From Lysobacterales bacterium (GTDB lineage Bacteria > Pseudomonadota > Gammaproteobacteria > Xanthomonadales > SZUA-36), in contig JANQPM010000030.1 in NCBI GenBank assembly GCA_028289465.1, forward strand, positions 1 through 64,000: a DNA stretch of 64,000 bases, given 5' to 3'. The position numbers and the translations under genes are program-made. Positions 32,436 through 41,104 of this stretch are shown here, piece after piece. Position 1 is the first letter of the stretch. Each line of letters opens with the position of its first letter. The notes below the pieces were generated by a model. It ran no database searches. It was not told where the DNA came from and worked only from the letters and a program-made list of their open reading frames with translations.

Positions 32436-34952
32436 CTAGTCGTCATCGTCGCCGTCACCGTCGTCGTCATCCCCATCGCCATCGTCGTCGTCCGGATCAA
32501 GGACGTCTTCGATAAAGTCTTCGATCGCGCCCCGGCTGCAGCCGAATTTGCGTTGGCCTTTGCCGAGCTCTTCGATCTCGATAATCTGCTCACAGGAGCA
32601 GCCGAAAGTGTCTGCGGTGGTAAATACCGCCTTTCCTCTCACGGTATCGAACACCGTATCGCCGTCAACCAGGGCATAGCGGTTCTTACCCAGCCTTCGG
32701 GTCGGAACGCTTTCCGGGATCATGGTGTCGGGACACAGATCATCGGCGTTGAACACACCGTCCATATCGTCATCGAGGTCAATTTCCAGCCGGGAAATGA
32801 CGGCATCCGAATCGCCGGCATTGGCCGCCTGGAATGGCAGAACCAGCGGGTAGTCGGCGCTGGAGCTGCTGCCGGCCAGGTAGACAATGCCGGTCGCCGG
32901 CGAGACCAGCCCGTTCGAAGCGCTGTCACCGTCGCTGCCGCCGAGGTAGGTTGAATATTCCAGCGTACCGGCCGCGGTGACTGCGGCGACGATAATGTCG
33001 TTGGCCCCGGCGTTGCTGGCTTGTATCGGGTTGACCGTCGGGAAATCGGCCGAATTGCTGAAACCACCCAGGTAGATACGGCCCTGCGCATCGATGGTCT
33101 CGGCCCAGGTGAAGTCATTGCCGCTGCCACCGATAAAACTGGAAAACACAAACGCTGTTCCATCCGGTGTCAGCTTGGTGATTACGCCGTCACCGCCGGT
33201 TTGCGTCGGGTCCACGATACCGCCGAAGGTGCCCTGGAAAGCGTTGAAGACCGGATAGCCGGCCGAGGCGGACTGGCCGGATACCGCTACATTGTCGCTG
33301 GCATCCACTACCAGGCTTTCGAGAAACTCCGGATCGGGGCCGCCCAGATAGGTCGCCCACAGAATACTGCTTGCACTGCCGTTCAGCTTTGCGACCCAGC
33401 CGTCCAGCCGTAGCGGAAAGACACCGATGCCGCCGGAGGCCGGCTGGACCACGCCGGCGGTGGTCGGAAAATCGGTGGACTCGGTCCAGCCCGCGACATA
33501 CAAATTGCCGCTGCTGTCCAGACCGACGCTGCGTCCGGAATCGCGGCCCGACCCGCCGAAGCACTGCAGAAAGATATTGCTGCCATCGGGTGCAAATTTG
33601 CCGACAGTCACTGCCGCTTCACGGATCGATGTCGGATCGACGCAAGTCGCAGCGCTGCCGATCACGCCGGTGGCCGGGTAGTCCGGCGATCCGGTATTGC
33701 CGATCACGTAGATATTGTCGGCCGCATCGAATTCGATACCGCGCAATTCATCGAACGGATGGGTCAGGTCGGTGCCACCGATATAGGTGGAAAAAATCAA
33801 TGTGCTGCCGTCATTGGACAGCTTGAACAGAAAGCCGTCTTCGGCAAAAGCGCCGCCGAAACGCAGCGGGTCCGAACCTTTGAAAACGGTTTGAAAAGCT
33901 CCGGCGGTGACCGGGAAGTCGCTGGAGCCGGTGCGGCCGGCGACCACGATATCGCCGTTGCCGTCGACGCGCATGCGCTGCGGGCCCTCGCTGTCCGAAC
34001 CACCGATATAGGTGGAAAAGAGCAATGCCTGCCCGTCCGGCGTGAATTTGCTGACGAAGACATCGCCGGTGAACACCGTCAGCGGAACGCCGGAGCCGTT
34101 GAAAGCCGCATCCAGCGCGTTGGCGACCGGGAAGTCAACCGAAGCGGTGGTGCCGGCGATAATGATATTGCCGGCCGCATCCAGACCGATATCTCGGCCG
34201 GAATCGCCCGCCGTACCGCCGAAATAGCTGGAATAGTCAAGAGTCGGGTCGATAACGACCGCGCGGTCCGGATCGTAGCCGGCGAGTTTAAAACCGACCG
34301 TGGTCTGATCCAGCAGCACAAAGCTGCCGTCGACCGGCTGTTTCTTGCCGTCGATCTCTTGGTAGACCAGCGGTGCCGCCTGGCGCAGCATACCGCCGGC
34401 GGTACGGATGTGCAGCTCGCCGTCGGCGGCAAGATCAATCGCCTCAATGCCGGCGAAGCTGATTTTGATCTGTTTGGTATCAGCACCCGGCGACAGCACC
34501 AGGTCATAGCGCAGGCGGCCCCGGTCTGCCTGATAGATCAGGTCGACTCCGGGATACAGTGCGGTGACTTTGACCTGCTCGAAATGCGGTGCGCGGATCG
34601 CCGCCTGACCTTGCCGAAGATAGTTTGAATGGGCCTTGCCCGGCCGAACGCCGGTCACTGTCGCCGTTGCGTTTGCACCGGTAAAGCGGATGCCGAAACG
34701 GTGCATCTGAGGGTCGTGTTGCCAGCGGTCTTCGAAGCGCGAGACGCTTTTTCCCTGCTTCATCGTCAGCAGCAGGCGGTCCGGAAAGACGTAGCCCGTG
34801 TAGCCGTCGGCACGGGCGATAAAGGCGACCTTGGCGTCGGTCTGGCCCAGATTTTGTTCGAACTGTGCCGCCGGCTTGCCAACAGCGGCCACAGCGATTA
34901 ACAGGCCTGCAGCCAGCGCTACAAACACTCGGGTGCGATGTGATTTACGCAT
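32436..34952 (-). CDS. Secreted beta-propeller (SBBP) repeat protein with Asp/Gly tail
   Basis: An 838-residue exported protein. After a signal peptide (about 1-28), an N-terminal region of about 210 residues with F-E-Q-N-L-G-Q-T-D-A-K-V-A-F and G-V-D-L-I-Y-Q matches the DUF7948-type domain that precedes SBBP repeats. There follow at least eight repeats of the form F-x-T-Y-I-G-G-S-x-x-D-x-x-x-x-I-x-x-D-x-x-G-N-I-x-V-A-G-x-T-x-S-x-D-F-P, the SBBP signature. The end is E-D-V-L-D-P followed by an alternating D-D-D-D-G-D-G tail of about 20 residues. Such proteins are surface or extracellular; the tail probably binds calcium. No sortase, rhombosortase or T9SS sorting motif follows it. Its function is unknown. 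Confidence 0.87.
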   Translation of the reverse strand: MRKSHRTRVFVALAAGLLIAVAAVGKPAAQFEQNLGQTDAKVAFIARADGYTGYVFPDRLLLTMKQGKSVSRFEDRWQHDPQMHRFGIRFTGANATATVTGVRPGKAHSNYLRQGQAAIRAPHFEQVKVTALYPGVDLIYQADRGRLRYDLVLSPGADTKQIKISFAGIEAIDLAADGELHIRTAGGMLRQAAPLVYQEIDGKKQPVDGSFVLLDQTTVGFKLAGYDPDRAVVIDPTLDYSSYFGGTAGDSGRDIGLDAAGNIIIAGTTASVDFPVANALDAAFNGSGVPLTVFTGDVFVSKFTPDGQALLFSTYIGGSDSEGPQRMRVDGNGDIVVAGRTGSSDFPVTAGAFQTVFKGSDPLRFGGAFAEDGFLFKLSNDGSTLIFSTYIGGTDLTHPFDELRGIEFDAADNIYVIGNTGSPDYPATGVIGSAATCVDPTSIREAAVTVGKFAPDGSNIFLQCFGGSGRDSGRSVGLDSSGNLYVAGWTESTDFPTTAGVVQPASGGIGVFPLRLDGWVAKLNGSASSILWATYLGGPDPEFLESLVVDASDNVAVSGQSASAGYPVFNAFQGTFGGIVDPTQTGGDGVITKLTPDGTAFVFSSFIGGSGNDFTWAETIDAQGRIYLGGFSNSADFPTVNPIQASNAGANDIIVAAVTAAGTLEYSTYLGGSDGDSASNGLVSPATGIVYLAGSSSSADYPLVLPFQAANAGDSDAVISRLEIDLDDDMDGVFNADDLCPDTMIPESVPTRRLGKNRYALVDGDTVFDTVRGKAVFTTADTFGCSCEQIIEIEELGKGQRKFGCSRGAIEDFIEDVLDPDDDDGDGDDDDGDGDDDD

Positions 34953-35177
34953 AATACTCCCCCGCGGAAATTGGATAATTAATCGAATAAAAACGCAGTG
35001 CGTTCCCGGACATATGTCCTGAGAAGAATTGAGGAGTCACCCTGCCAACACTGTGTATAAGCGGCGGACCGCACGCCACGGTCAGCCTTTTTGCAACATT
35101 TTGAGTATAGGAAAGATTTGCCGATCCCGCCGCGAAGACGTTCAGGCGGGCTGAACAAAGGCGGCTCGCCGCAAACT

Positions 35178-35831
35178 TCAGAAGCGTTCGATGCCGTTCT
35201 CCGTGGCCATCAGCACCACATCGGCCTTGCGTATCGCAAACAGGCCGCAGGTAACGACCCCGGCCAGTTCGTTGATAGATTTTTCCATGCTAACCGGGTC
35301 GACCAAATCCAGGTTGTGAACATCCAGTATCCAGTTGCCGTTATCGGTCACAAATCCTTCGCGCCACTCCGGCTGGCCGCCAAGGCGGATCATCTCGCGC
35401 GCGACATAGCTTCTGGCCATCGGGATCACTTCAATCGGCAGTGGAAATTTGCCGAGTACGGAGACCTGTTTGCTTTGGTCCACAATACAGACGAAGCGCC
35501 GAGACGCCGCGGCGACAATTTTTTCCCGTGTCAGCGCCCCGCCGCCGCCTTTGACCAGCCGCCGGTGGGGGTCGAATTCATCGGCGCCGTCCACATATAG
35601 ATCCAGGCTTCCGGTCGTGTTCAGATCCACCGCCCTTACACCGATGGTCTGCAGTTTCGCCGTGGTCGCCTCAGAACTGGAGACCGCGGCATCAATCCGA
35701 ATGCCGCTGGCAGCCAGTGCGTCGATAAAGGCGTTGACCGTACTGCCGGTACCGACGCCGATCACGGCATCGTCGTCGACAAATGACAGCGTGGCCTCGG
35801 CGACCTGTTGTTTCAGCCGGTTCTGGTTCAC
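35178..35831 (-). CDS. rpiA: Ribose-5-phosphate isomerase A
   Basis: Interconverts ribose-5-phosphate and ribulose-5-phosphate in the pentose phosphate pathway. 217 residues, as in E. coli (219). Family motifs: [17 protein letters not shown], the [10 protein letters not shown] substrate loop, [14 protein letters not shown] and [12 protein letters not shown]. It overlaps the upstream EVE-domain gene by 4 bases (ATGA), so the two form a unit. The 225-base gap between rpiA and the SBBP gene shows no further gene. Confidence 0.97.
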   Translation of the reverse strand: MNQNRLKQQVAEATLSFVDDDAVIGVGTGSTVNAFIDALAASGIRIDAAVSSSEATTAKLQTIGVRAVDLNTTGSLDLYVDGADEFDPHRRLVKGGGGALTREKIVAAASRRFVCIVDQSKQVSVLGKFPLPIEVIPMARSYVAREMIRLGGQPEWREGFVTDNGNWILDVHNLDLVDPVSMEKSINELAGVVTCGLFAIRKADVVLMATENGIERF

Positions 35832-36301
35832 CGTTTGCGCTTTTCCAGTCTCAGGATGTAATCCCAGTGTGCCTTATCCACCGGCATGATGGACAGCCGC
35901 ATACCGCGCTGGATCAGGCGCAAGCCGTCCAGCGCATCGGCATGCTGCTTGAGTTCTTCCAGCGAAATCATGCGTTTCAGATGCCGCACCAATTGAATAT
36001 CCACCATGATCCAGCGTGGATTGTCCGGGTCGCTTTTCGCGTCATAGTATTTTTCGTTCGAATCAAAGGCCGTGTGATCCGGGTACGGCTTGCTCGCGAC
36101 CCGCGCAATGCCGACGATGCCTGGTGGCTTGCAGTTGGAATGATAGAAAAATACCTTGTCGCCAATCTTCATATCGTCGCGCATGAAGTTCCTGGCCTGG
36201 TAGTTTCGAATGCCGTCCCAGTGGTCGGTCTGATTCGGGCAGGCGGCCAGATCGTCGATGCTGAACGCATCCGGTTCGCTTTTTACCAGCCAATACTGCA
36301 T
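35828..36301 (-). CDS. EVE-domain protein
   Basis: A 157-residue EVE (PUA-like) domain protein: [57 protein letters not shown] and W-I-M-V-D-I-Q are the family blocks. EVE domains are thought to bind modified nucleotides; the cellular role of this stand-alone type is not settled. The ATG at 36301 follows CAGGAG and gives the family N-terminus; the frame extends 20 residues further without support. It is cotranscribed with rpiA. Confidence 0.93.
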   Translation of the reverse strand: MQYWLVKSEPDAFSIDDLAACPNQTDHWDGIRNYQARNFMRDDMKIGDKVFFYHSNCKPPGIVGIARVASKPYPDHTAFDSNEKYYDAKSDPDNPRWIMVDIQLVRHLKRMISLEELKQHADALDGLRLIQRGMRLSIMPVDKAHWDYILRLEKRKR

Positions 36302-36382
36302 ACCGAACTCCTGAATACCTGTTTGGAATAGCGGATGTCTGGAATAACGGGGCTCTTCCATCCGCGCTGCGATTGTCGCGGA

Positions 36383-36988
36383 TTAGTGTTCAAAGGTAAA
36401 CCAGCCGTTCTCAGTGATCACGTGGTGCATTGTAATATCCCACGGCTCGCGGTGTACCCGTTCCACCTCCTGCAAAGCGTACGCAATGCCGACCCGAACC
36501 GGGCTTGCGGCCGCGGCTGGTTGCCCGAAACAGCGGTCGTAGTAACCGCCGCCCATACCCAGCCGCTCACCGCCGACGGTAAACCCGACCAGTGGCATCA
36601 GCACGCAGTCCAGATCAGACAGATGAACCGGCGGGGTCGCCACCGGCTCCGGAATACCGAAGCGGTTATGCGTCATCGGCACCTCCGGGCTCCATTGGCA
36701 AAACTGCATATGACCATCCCGCAGCGGGTCGATCACCGGCAGATAGACGACCATGCCTTGCTGATGGATTTCGTGCAATGCGGCGGTGATATCCACCTCG
36801 CCGTCGGTCGCCATATAGGCGGCGACCGCATCGAACTCCTGTTGCGACAGCCACTGCAGCAAATGGGCGCAAATTCGAATATTGAATAAGCGTCGGTCGG
36901 CGCTTGGCAGATGACGGCGGCGCCGGCGTATGGATTGTCGCAGGGAATGTTTCGGAGTCGGTGGTGGTGGCGTATCAGCGGGCATCAC
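36383..36988 (-). CDS. ygfA: 5-formyltetrahydrofolate cyclo-ligase
   Basis: ATP-dependent conversion of 5-formyl-THF to 5,10-methenyl-THF. 201 residues: R-Q-S-I-R-R-R-R-R-H-L-P at the N-terminus, A-A-Y-M-A-T-D-G-E-V-D, N-R-F-G-I-P-E-P and the ATP-binding loop L-V-G-F-T-V-G-G-E-R-L-G-M-G-G-G-Y-Y-D-R. In gammaproteobacteria this gene follows the 6S RNA gene, often on the same transcript, and the arrangement is conserved here (zapA - ssrS - ygfA, all on the minus strand). Confidence 0.95.
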   Translation of the reverse strand: MMPADTPPPPTPKHSLRQSIRRRRRHLPSADRRLFNIRICAHLLQWLSQQEFDAVAAYMATDGEVDITAALHEIHQQGMVVYLPVIDPLRDGHMQFCQWSPEVPMTHNRFGIPEPVATPPVHLSDLDCVLMPLVGFTVGGERLGMGGGYYDRCFGQPAAAASPVRVGIAYALQEVERVHREPWDITMHHVITENGWFTFEH

Positions 36989-36993
36989 AATAA

Positions 36994-37180
36994 GACCCTC
37001 CGCGAATGCCGCTGCCGGATCGGTGACCTTGAACCAAAGGTTCAGGTGGGACGGCTCTCAGTGCCTCAGGCTTTTCGCTCACTTGCGAACATGCACACTG
37101 GCATCAGATCTGCCACCCCGAGGTCGAAAAATAGGGACAAGGCATTTTTCGAGCCGACTGGCTAACACCGCAGAGGGCAA
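36994..37180 (-). ncRNA. ssrS: 6S RNA
   Basis: The interval between zapA and ygfA, read on the minus strand, has the features of 6S RNA. The end sequences CCCTCTGCGGTG and CATTCGCGGAGGG pair as the closing stem. A 5' segment contains GTTCGCAAGTGAGCG. The 3' segment carries CCTGAACCTTTGGTTCAAGG followed by GCAGCGGCATTCGCGGAGG, close to the E. coli 3' half. The middle is open and GC-poor, as required for binding RNA polymerase. Ends are estimated from the closing stem and may shift by several bases. It globally down-regulates sigma-70 promoters in stationary phase. Confidence 0.88.
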
Positions 37181-37187
37181 TATCAGT

Positions 37188-37493
37188 TTAATCCATTGCG
37201 GCCGATAACGCACCATCGAGCTTGTCGGCCAGGTGCCGAATCCGGCTGTCGATCTTGTCCCGGCGTGCGGTATCATGCTTTTTGATCGTCAGCAGTTCGT
37301 CGGTCAGGTTCAGTGCGGCCATGACCGCGATTCGCTCCAGCGCCATCAGACGTCCGCTGTTGCGGATTTCCCGCATCTGCATGTCCAACTGGTGCGCTGC
37401 CTCCAGCAATTGCTGCCGCTCTTCGGGCTCGCAGGCGAAGCGGTATTCGCGATCCAGAATCATGACGGTGATCGGTTCAGCGTTGTTCGTCAT
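37188..37493 (-). CDS. zapA: Cell division protein ZapA
   Basis: A 101-residue ZapA protein that stabilises FtsZ protofilament bundles. The N-terminal I-T-V-M-I-L-D-R-E-Y-R-F-A-C-E-P-E-E-R-Q-Q-L-L-E-A-A-H-Q-L-D is the family domain, followed by the R-I-A-V-M-A-A-L-N-L-T-D-E-L-L coiled-coil helix. Its 3' end lies next to the 6S RNA gene. It is probably co-transcribed with the small coiled-coil gene 59 bases upstream. Confidence 0.95.
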   Translation of the reverse strand: MTNNAEPITVMILDREYRFACEPEERQQLLEAAHQLDMQMREIRNSGRLMALERIAVMAALNLTDELLTIKKHDTARRDKIDSRIRHLADKLDGALSAAMD

Positions 37494-37552
37494 AGTGGTT
37501 TCTAATGCCGCGTTTCGGTGTGCTGTTCAGGCGCTGCGGACAGGCGTGAGTG

Positions 37553-37774
37553 TCACGCTTGCTCAAGCGATTTGAGCCGGTTGATCATGGCTTCCACCCT
37601 TGACCGGGCCTCGTCATTCTTAGCCACCAGCGTTGCCCTTTCCGCGACCAGGGCTTCCTGACGCTGCTGCAGCGAGTGATTTTCTTCGCGCAGGCGGTCG
37701 GCCATGGACAACAATTGTTGTATATGCGATTCCAGGCGTTCTAGGTCTTCGCTGGTTTGTACTAAAGAATCCAT
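37553..37774 (-). CDS. ZapB-like small coiled-coil protein (TIGR02449 type)
   Basis: A 73-residue, wholly helical protein: L-E-R-L-E-S-H-I-Q-Q-L-L-S-M-A-D-R-L-R-E-E-N-H-S-L-Q-Q-R-Q-E-A-L-V-A-E-R-A-T-L-V-A-K-N-D-E-A-R-S-R-V-E-A-M-I-N-R-L-K-S-L-E, a continuous coiled coil. This is the TIGR02449 family, which usually accompanies zapA and is likely a cell-division partner similar to ZapB. The ATG at 37774 gives the family start; a frame extending to 37870 crosses the divergent promoter region with ygfB. Confidence 0.88.
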   Translation of the reverse strand: MDSLVQTSEDLERLESHIQQLLSMADRLREENHSLQQRQEALVAERATLVAKNDEARSRVEAMINRLKSLEQA

Positions 37775-37924
37775 GACAACACTATAATTTGTAAAAGAAT
37801 TTCGGTCAATTTTTTCACTGAAAATACCTGTAAAATCGATGGTGATCAATATCGTCGCGGTGGTCGCCACGGCCTGTCAGTGGCCGCTGGCCAATGATAA
37901 AATGAAGCTTTTGTGTAGTAGCCG

Positions 37925-38482
37925 ATGCCGAAAAAAGAACTGCCCCGTTTCGAACTGGCTGTTGAAGGCGCTGAAGGTGTGCTGGCCATGGATGAGCTGA
38001 GCGAATGTCACGGCCTTGTCTGCGGCCTGCTGAGCGCAGCACCGGACACCGATGAGGCCCGCTTTCGAGTGGCATTGCGCCAATCGGAACTGCTCGCGTC
38101 GAGCGCCCCGCTGGTCGATGAGCTGATGGACGGCCTGCTGCGTATCAGCCGCGATCAGCTCGACGATGCCGAAATGGGCTTTGAACTGTGGCTGCCTGAC
38201 GACAATGAAACGCTCGGCAACCGGACGCGCTGCCTGGCGCAGTGGTGTTCCGGCTATCTGACTGGGCTGGCGGAGATTCATGGCGCGCGGCTGGCCGATC
38301 TGTCCGAGCAGGTCAGCGAAGTGATTCAGGACTTATCGCAGATTTCCACAGCCAATGTGGAAGGCGGTGACGATGACGCGGAGGAAGATGCGCTGATGGA
38401 AATTACCGAATACGTCAGGGTTGGCGTCTTGCTCATTCGCGAAGAGCTCAGAACGCCCGATAAACAAGACACCATCCACTAG
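37925..38482 (+). CDS. ygfB: UPF0149 (YgfB/YecA) family protein
   Basis: A 185-residue helical cytoplasmic protein of the UPF0149 family: E-L-S-E-C-H-G-L-V-C-G-L-L, then W-L-P-D-D-N-E-T-L-G-N-R-T-R-C-L-A-Q-W-C-S-G-Y-L-T-G-L, and the acidic G-G-D-D-D-A-E-E-D-A-L-M-E-I-T-E-Y-V-R-V-G end. YgfB has been linked to regulation of peptidoglycan-recycling genes in Pseudomonas. It is the first gene of the conserved ygfB-pepP-ubiH-ubiI unit. Confidence 0.93.
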   Translation: MPKKELPRFELAVEGAEGVLAMDELSECHGLVCGLLSAAPDTDEARFRVALRQSELLASSAPLVDELMDGLLRISRDQLDDAEMGFELWLPDDNETLGNRTRCLAQWCSGYLTGLAEIHGARLADLSEQVSEVIQDLSQISTANVEGGDDDAEEDALMEITEYVRVGVLLIREELRTPDKQDTIH

Positions 38483-38550
38483 CGCTCAGTGGCCCGGATC
38501 AATGTCCGACGACAATGTATATGACAACAGTTCAGCACAATTAGACCCGC

Positions 38551-39852
38551 ATGATTAAACTCGCAGAATATGCCAAGCGCCGTCGCCACCTGCTGCAAAT
38601 GGCCGGGCCCGACGCCGTTGTCGTGCTGGCCGCGGCCAGCGAAAAGATTCGCAACCACGACGTCTACCACCCGTATCGCCAGGACAGCGATTTTCTGTAC
38701 CTGACCGGATTCAGCGAGCCCGACGCGGTGCTGGTGCTGACGCCTCAGGGGAAGCACGGCACCTGCACCATGTTCTGCCGTCCGCGCGATCCGAAGCGGG
38801 AAATGTGGGACGGCCCGATGGCCGGTACGGAAGGCGTGGTAGCGGATTTCGGTATGGACAAGGCTTATCCGATTGCCGAATTGGACCGGCGGCTGCCTGA
38901 ACTGATCGCCGGCCATGAAAAAATCATCTACAACATGGGCCGGGATACGGTATTCGATCAGAAGATTCTGGCCTGCATCAACGAGCTGCGGCAGCGCAAA
39001 GGCGTGCATGCACCGGATGAACTGGTGGCCGTCGACCACGATCTGCATGAGATGCGAATGGTGAAATCCAAGGCCGAGCTGACCGCGATGCGCCGGTCGG
39101 CCAAGGTCGCTGTCGAAGCGCATGAGCGCGCCATTCAGGCCTGCAATGTCCAGTTAAACGAAGCGGATATAGAGGCGGAAATCCAGCATACCTTCATTCG
39201 GCATCATTGCCAGCCATCCTATCTGCCGATCGTCGGTGCCGGCGCGAATGCATGCATATTGCACTACATTGCAAACAATCAGCCCCTGCAGGACGGCCAG
39301 TTGTTGCTGATCGACGCCGGCGCGGAATATCAGGGCTATGCATCGGATGTCACGCGCACCTTTCCGGTCAACGGGCGTTTCAGCGCGGAGCAGAAAGCGC
39401 TTTACGACGTGGTGCTGGCTTCGCAACTCGCGGCGATCGACCAGATTCGCCCGGGCAAGCAGTGGCAGGATGTGCAGGATGCATCGGTGCGCGTGATTAC
39501 CGAGGGACTGATCGACCTGGGTCTGCTGTCCGGCGAACTGGATGAACAGATCGAAAACCAGGGCTACAAACAGTTCTACGTGCACAATGTCGGGCACTGG
39601 CTGGGCCTGGATGTGCACGATGTTGGCGACTACCAGGTGGACGGGCACTCGCGCGCGCTGGAACCCGGCATGGTGATGACGGTCGAGCCGGGTATTTATA
39701 TTCCGCCCGACTGCGAGGCGGTGGACAAAGTCTGGCGCGGCATCGGCATTCGTATCGAAGACGACGTGGCAGTAACCAAAGAGCAGCCCGATGTGCTCAG
39801 CGGTGCGCTGATCAAAACAGTCGACGACATCGAGGCGGCGATGGCAGCATGA
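38551..39852 (+). CDS. pepP: Xaa-Pro aminopeptidase
   Basis: Aminopeptidase P, which releases an N-terminal residue linked to proline; cytoplasmic, two-metal pita-bread fold. 433 residues (E. coli 441). The metal ligands are visible as D-A-G-A-E-Y-Q-G-Y-A-S-D-V-T-R-T-F-P (two Asp), H-N-V-G-H-W-L-G-L-D-V-H-D (His), V-E-P-G-I-Y-I-P (Glu) and G-I-G-I-R-I-E-D-D-V (Glu). It overlaps ubiH by 4 bases (ATGA). Confidence 0.97.
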   Translation: MIKLAEYAKRRRHLLQMAGPDAVVVLAAASEKIRNHDVYHPYRQDSDFLYLTGFSEPDAVLVLTPQGKHGTCTMFCRPRDPKREMWDGPMAGTEGVVADFGMDKAYPIAELDRRLPELIAGHEKIIYNMGRDTVFDQKILACINELRQRKGVHAPDELVAVDHDLHEMRMVKSKAELTAMRRSAKVAVEAHERAIQACNVQLNEADIEAEIQHTFIRHHCQPSYLPIVGAGANACILHYIANNQPLQDGQLLLIDAGAEYQGYASDVTRTFPVNGRFSAEQKALYDVVLASQLAAIDQIRPGKQWQDVQDASVRVITEGLIDLGLLSGELDEQIENQGYKQFYVHNVGHWLGLDVHDVGDYQVDGHSRALEPGMVMTVEPGIYIPPDCEAVDKVWRGIGIRIEDDVAVTKEQPDVLSGALIKTVDDIEAAMAA

Positions 39853-41093
39853 GTGCTGGACCTTATCAAGTAGCCATCGTCGGCGGCGGCCTGGTCGGTG
39901 CCAGCCTGGCCTGCGCATTGGGCCAGCTTGGCGTTCGGACCGCGCTGGTCGAAGCCGTCACGCCGAAAGCGGACCAGCAGCCGAGCTACGACGACCGCAC
40001 GCTGGTATTGAGCCATACGTCCTGCCAGATTCTGAAAGGATTGAATCTATGGCCGCGTATCGCGACCGACCTGACGCCGGTAAAAACCATCCTGGTTTCA
40101 GAACTCGGACGGCCGGGCAGGGTGGAGCTGAACGCCGAAGCGCACGATCTGGACGCGTTCGGCCAGGTGGTCGAAGCGCGGCATTTCGGCCACGGTGCAC
40201 TGGGTCTGTTGTCTGAATTGGAAGCGGTGGACGTGCTGTGCCCGGCCAAGGTCAGCGGCCTGACGCAGCATGAAGGCCACGCCAGCCTGACCATCGACGG
40301 CCTGATCATCGACACCGGGCAAGGCAGCCGGCAGATCGACGCCCGGCTGGTGGTCGCAGCCGACGGCGCACGCTCAACCGTCCGAGAATTGCTCGGCGTG
40401 CAGCCGGTGATCCACGACTACCGGCAAACGGCGGTAATCGCCAACGTCACGCCGGAGATCTTTCACGACTACCGCGCGTTCGAGCGGTTGACGCCGACCG
40501 GTCCGCTCGCGATATTGCCGCATATCGGCCAGCGCTGCGGCCTGGTCTGGACTGCGCCGAGCGACGAAGCGGAAGACTTGCAGAATGCGGACGAACAGGA
40601 TTTTCTGCGCGGCCTGCAACGGCGTTTCGGCTACCGGCTTGGGAATTTCCGCAAACTGGGCGCGCGCAGCCGCTATCCGCTGTATCGGGTCGAAGCCAAG
40701 GAGCAGGTCAGCGGGCGCGTAGTTATCATCGGCAACGCGGCGCATACCATTCATCCGATTTCGGCCCAGGGCTTCAATCTGGGGCTGCGGGATGTTGCGG
40801 TACTGGCCGAACTGCTGGCACGGCCCGGTGTGGATCCGGGCGATGCACAGCAACTCGACGCCTACCGGCAGCGGCGGGCGCAGGATCAGCAGAACACCAT
40901 TCGCTATACTGACAGCCTGGTCAGATTATTCGCGAACCCGTCTTTGATCGTACAGAAACTTCGCACCCTGGGGCTGGCGGCGCATGAACTCCTGCCGCCG
41001 CTGAAACGCCGCCTTGCCTTGTCGGCCATGGGTTATCGCGGGCCGGTATCGCGTTTGGCGCAGGGTGAGTCCATCACCGATATTGCAGGCTGA
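39849..41093 (+). CDS. ubiH: 2-octaprenyl-6-methoxyphenol hydroxylase
   Basis: FAD-dependent monooxygenase of ubiquinone synthesis, 414 residues. The N-terminal V-A-I-V-G-G-G-L-V-G-A-S-L-A-C-A-L FAD-binding motif, the middle L-V-V-A-A-D-G-A-R-S-T-V-R, the G-N-A-A-H-T-I-H-P-I-S-A-Q-G-F-N-L-G-L-R-D motif (UbiH hallmark) and the arrangement pepP-ubiH-ubiI support the call. It is coupled to pepP by a 4-base overlap. Confidence 0.95.
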   Translation: MSAGPYQVAIVGGGLVGASLACALGQLGVRTALVEAVTPKADQQPSYDDRTLVLSHTSCQILKGLNLWPRIATDLTPVKTILVSELGRPGRVELNAEAHDLDAFGQVVEARHFGHGALGLLSELEAVDVLCPAKVSGLTQHEGHASLTIDGLIIDTGQGSRQIDARLVVAADGARSTVRELLGVQPVIHDYRQTAVIANVTPEIFHDYRAFERLTPTGPLAILPHIGQRCGLVWTAPSDEAEDLQNADEQDFLRGLQRRFGYRLGNFRKLGARSRYPLYRVEAKEQVSGRVVIIGNAAHTIHPISAQGFNLGLRDVAVLAELLARPGVDPGDAQQLDAYRQRRAQDQQNTIRYTDSLVRLFANPSLIVQKLRTLGLAAHELLPPLKRRLALSAMGYRGPVSRLAQGESITDIAG

Positions 41094-41104
41094 AGGAGGT
41101 GGCG

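Noticed and set aside
33759-34628. A 289-codon frame antisense to the SBBP gene
   Set aside because: Shadow of a repetitive coding sequence; the minus-strand SBBP repeats are unmistakable.
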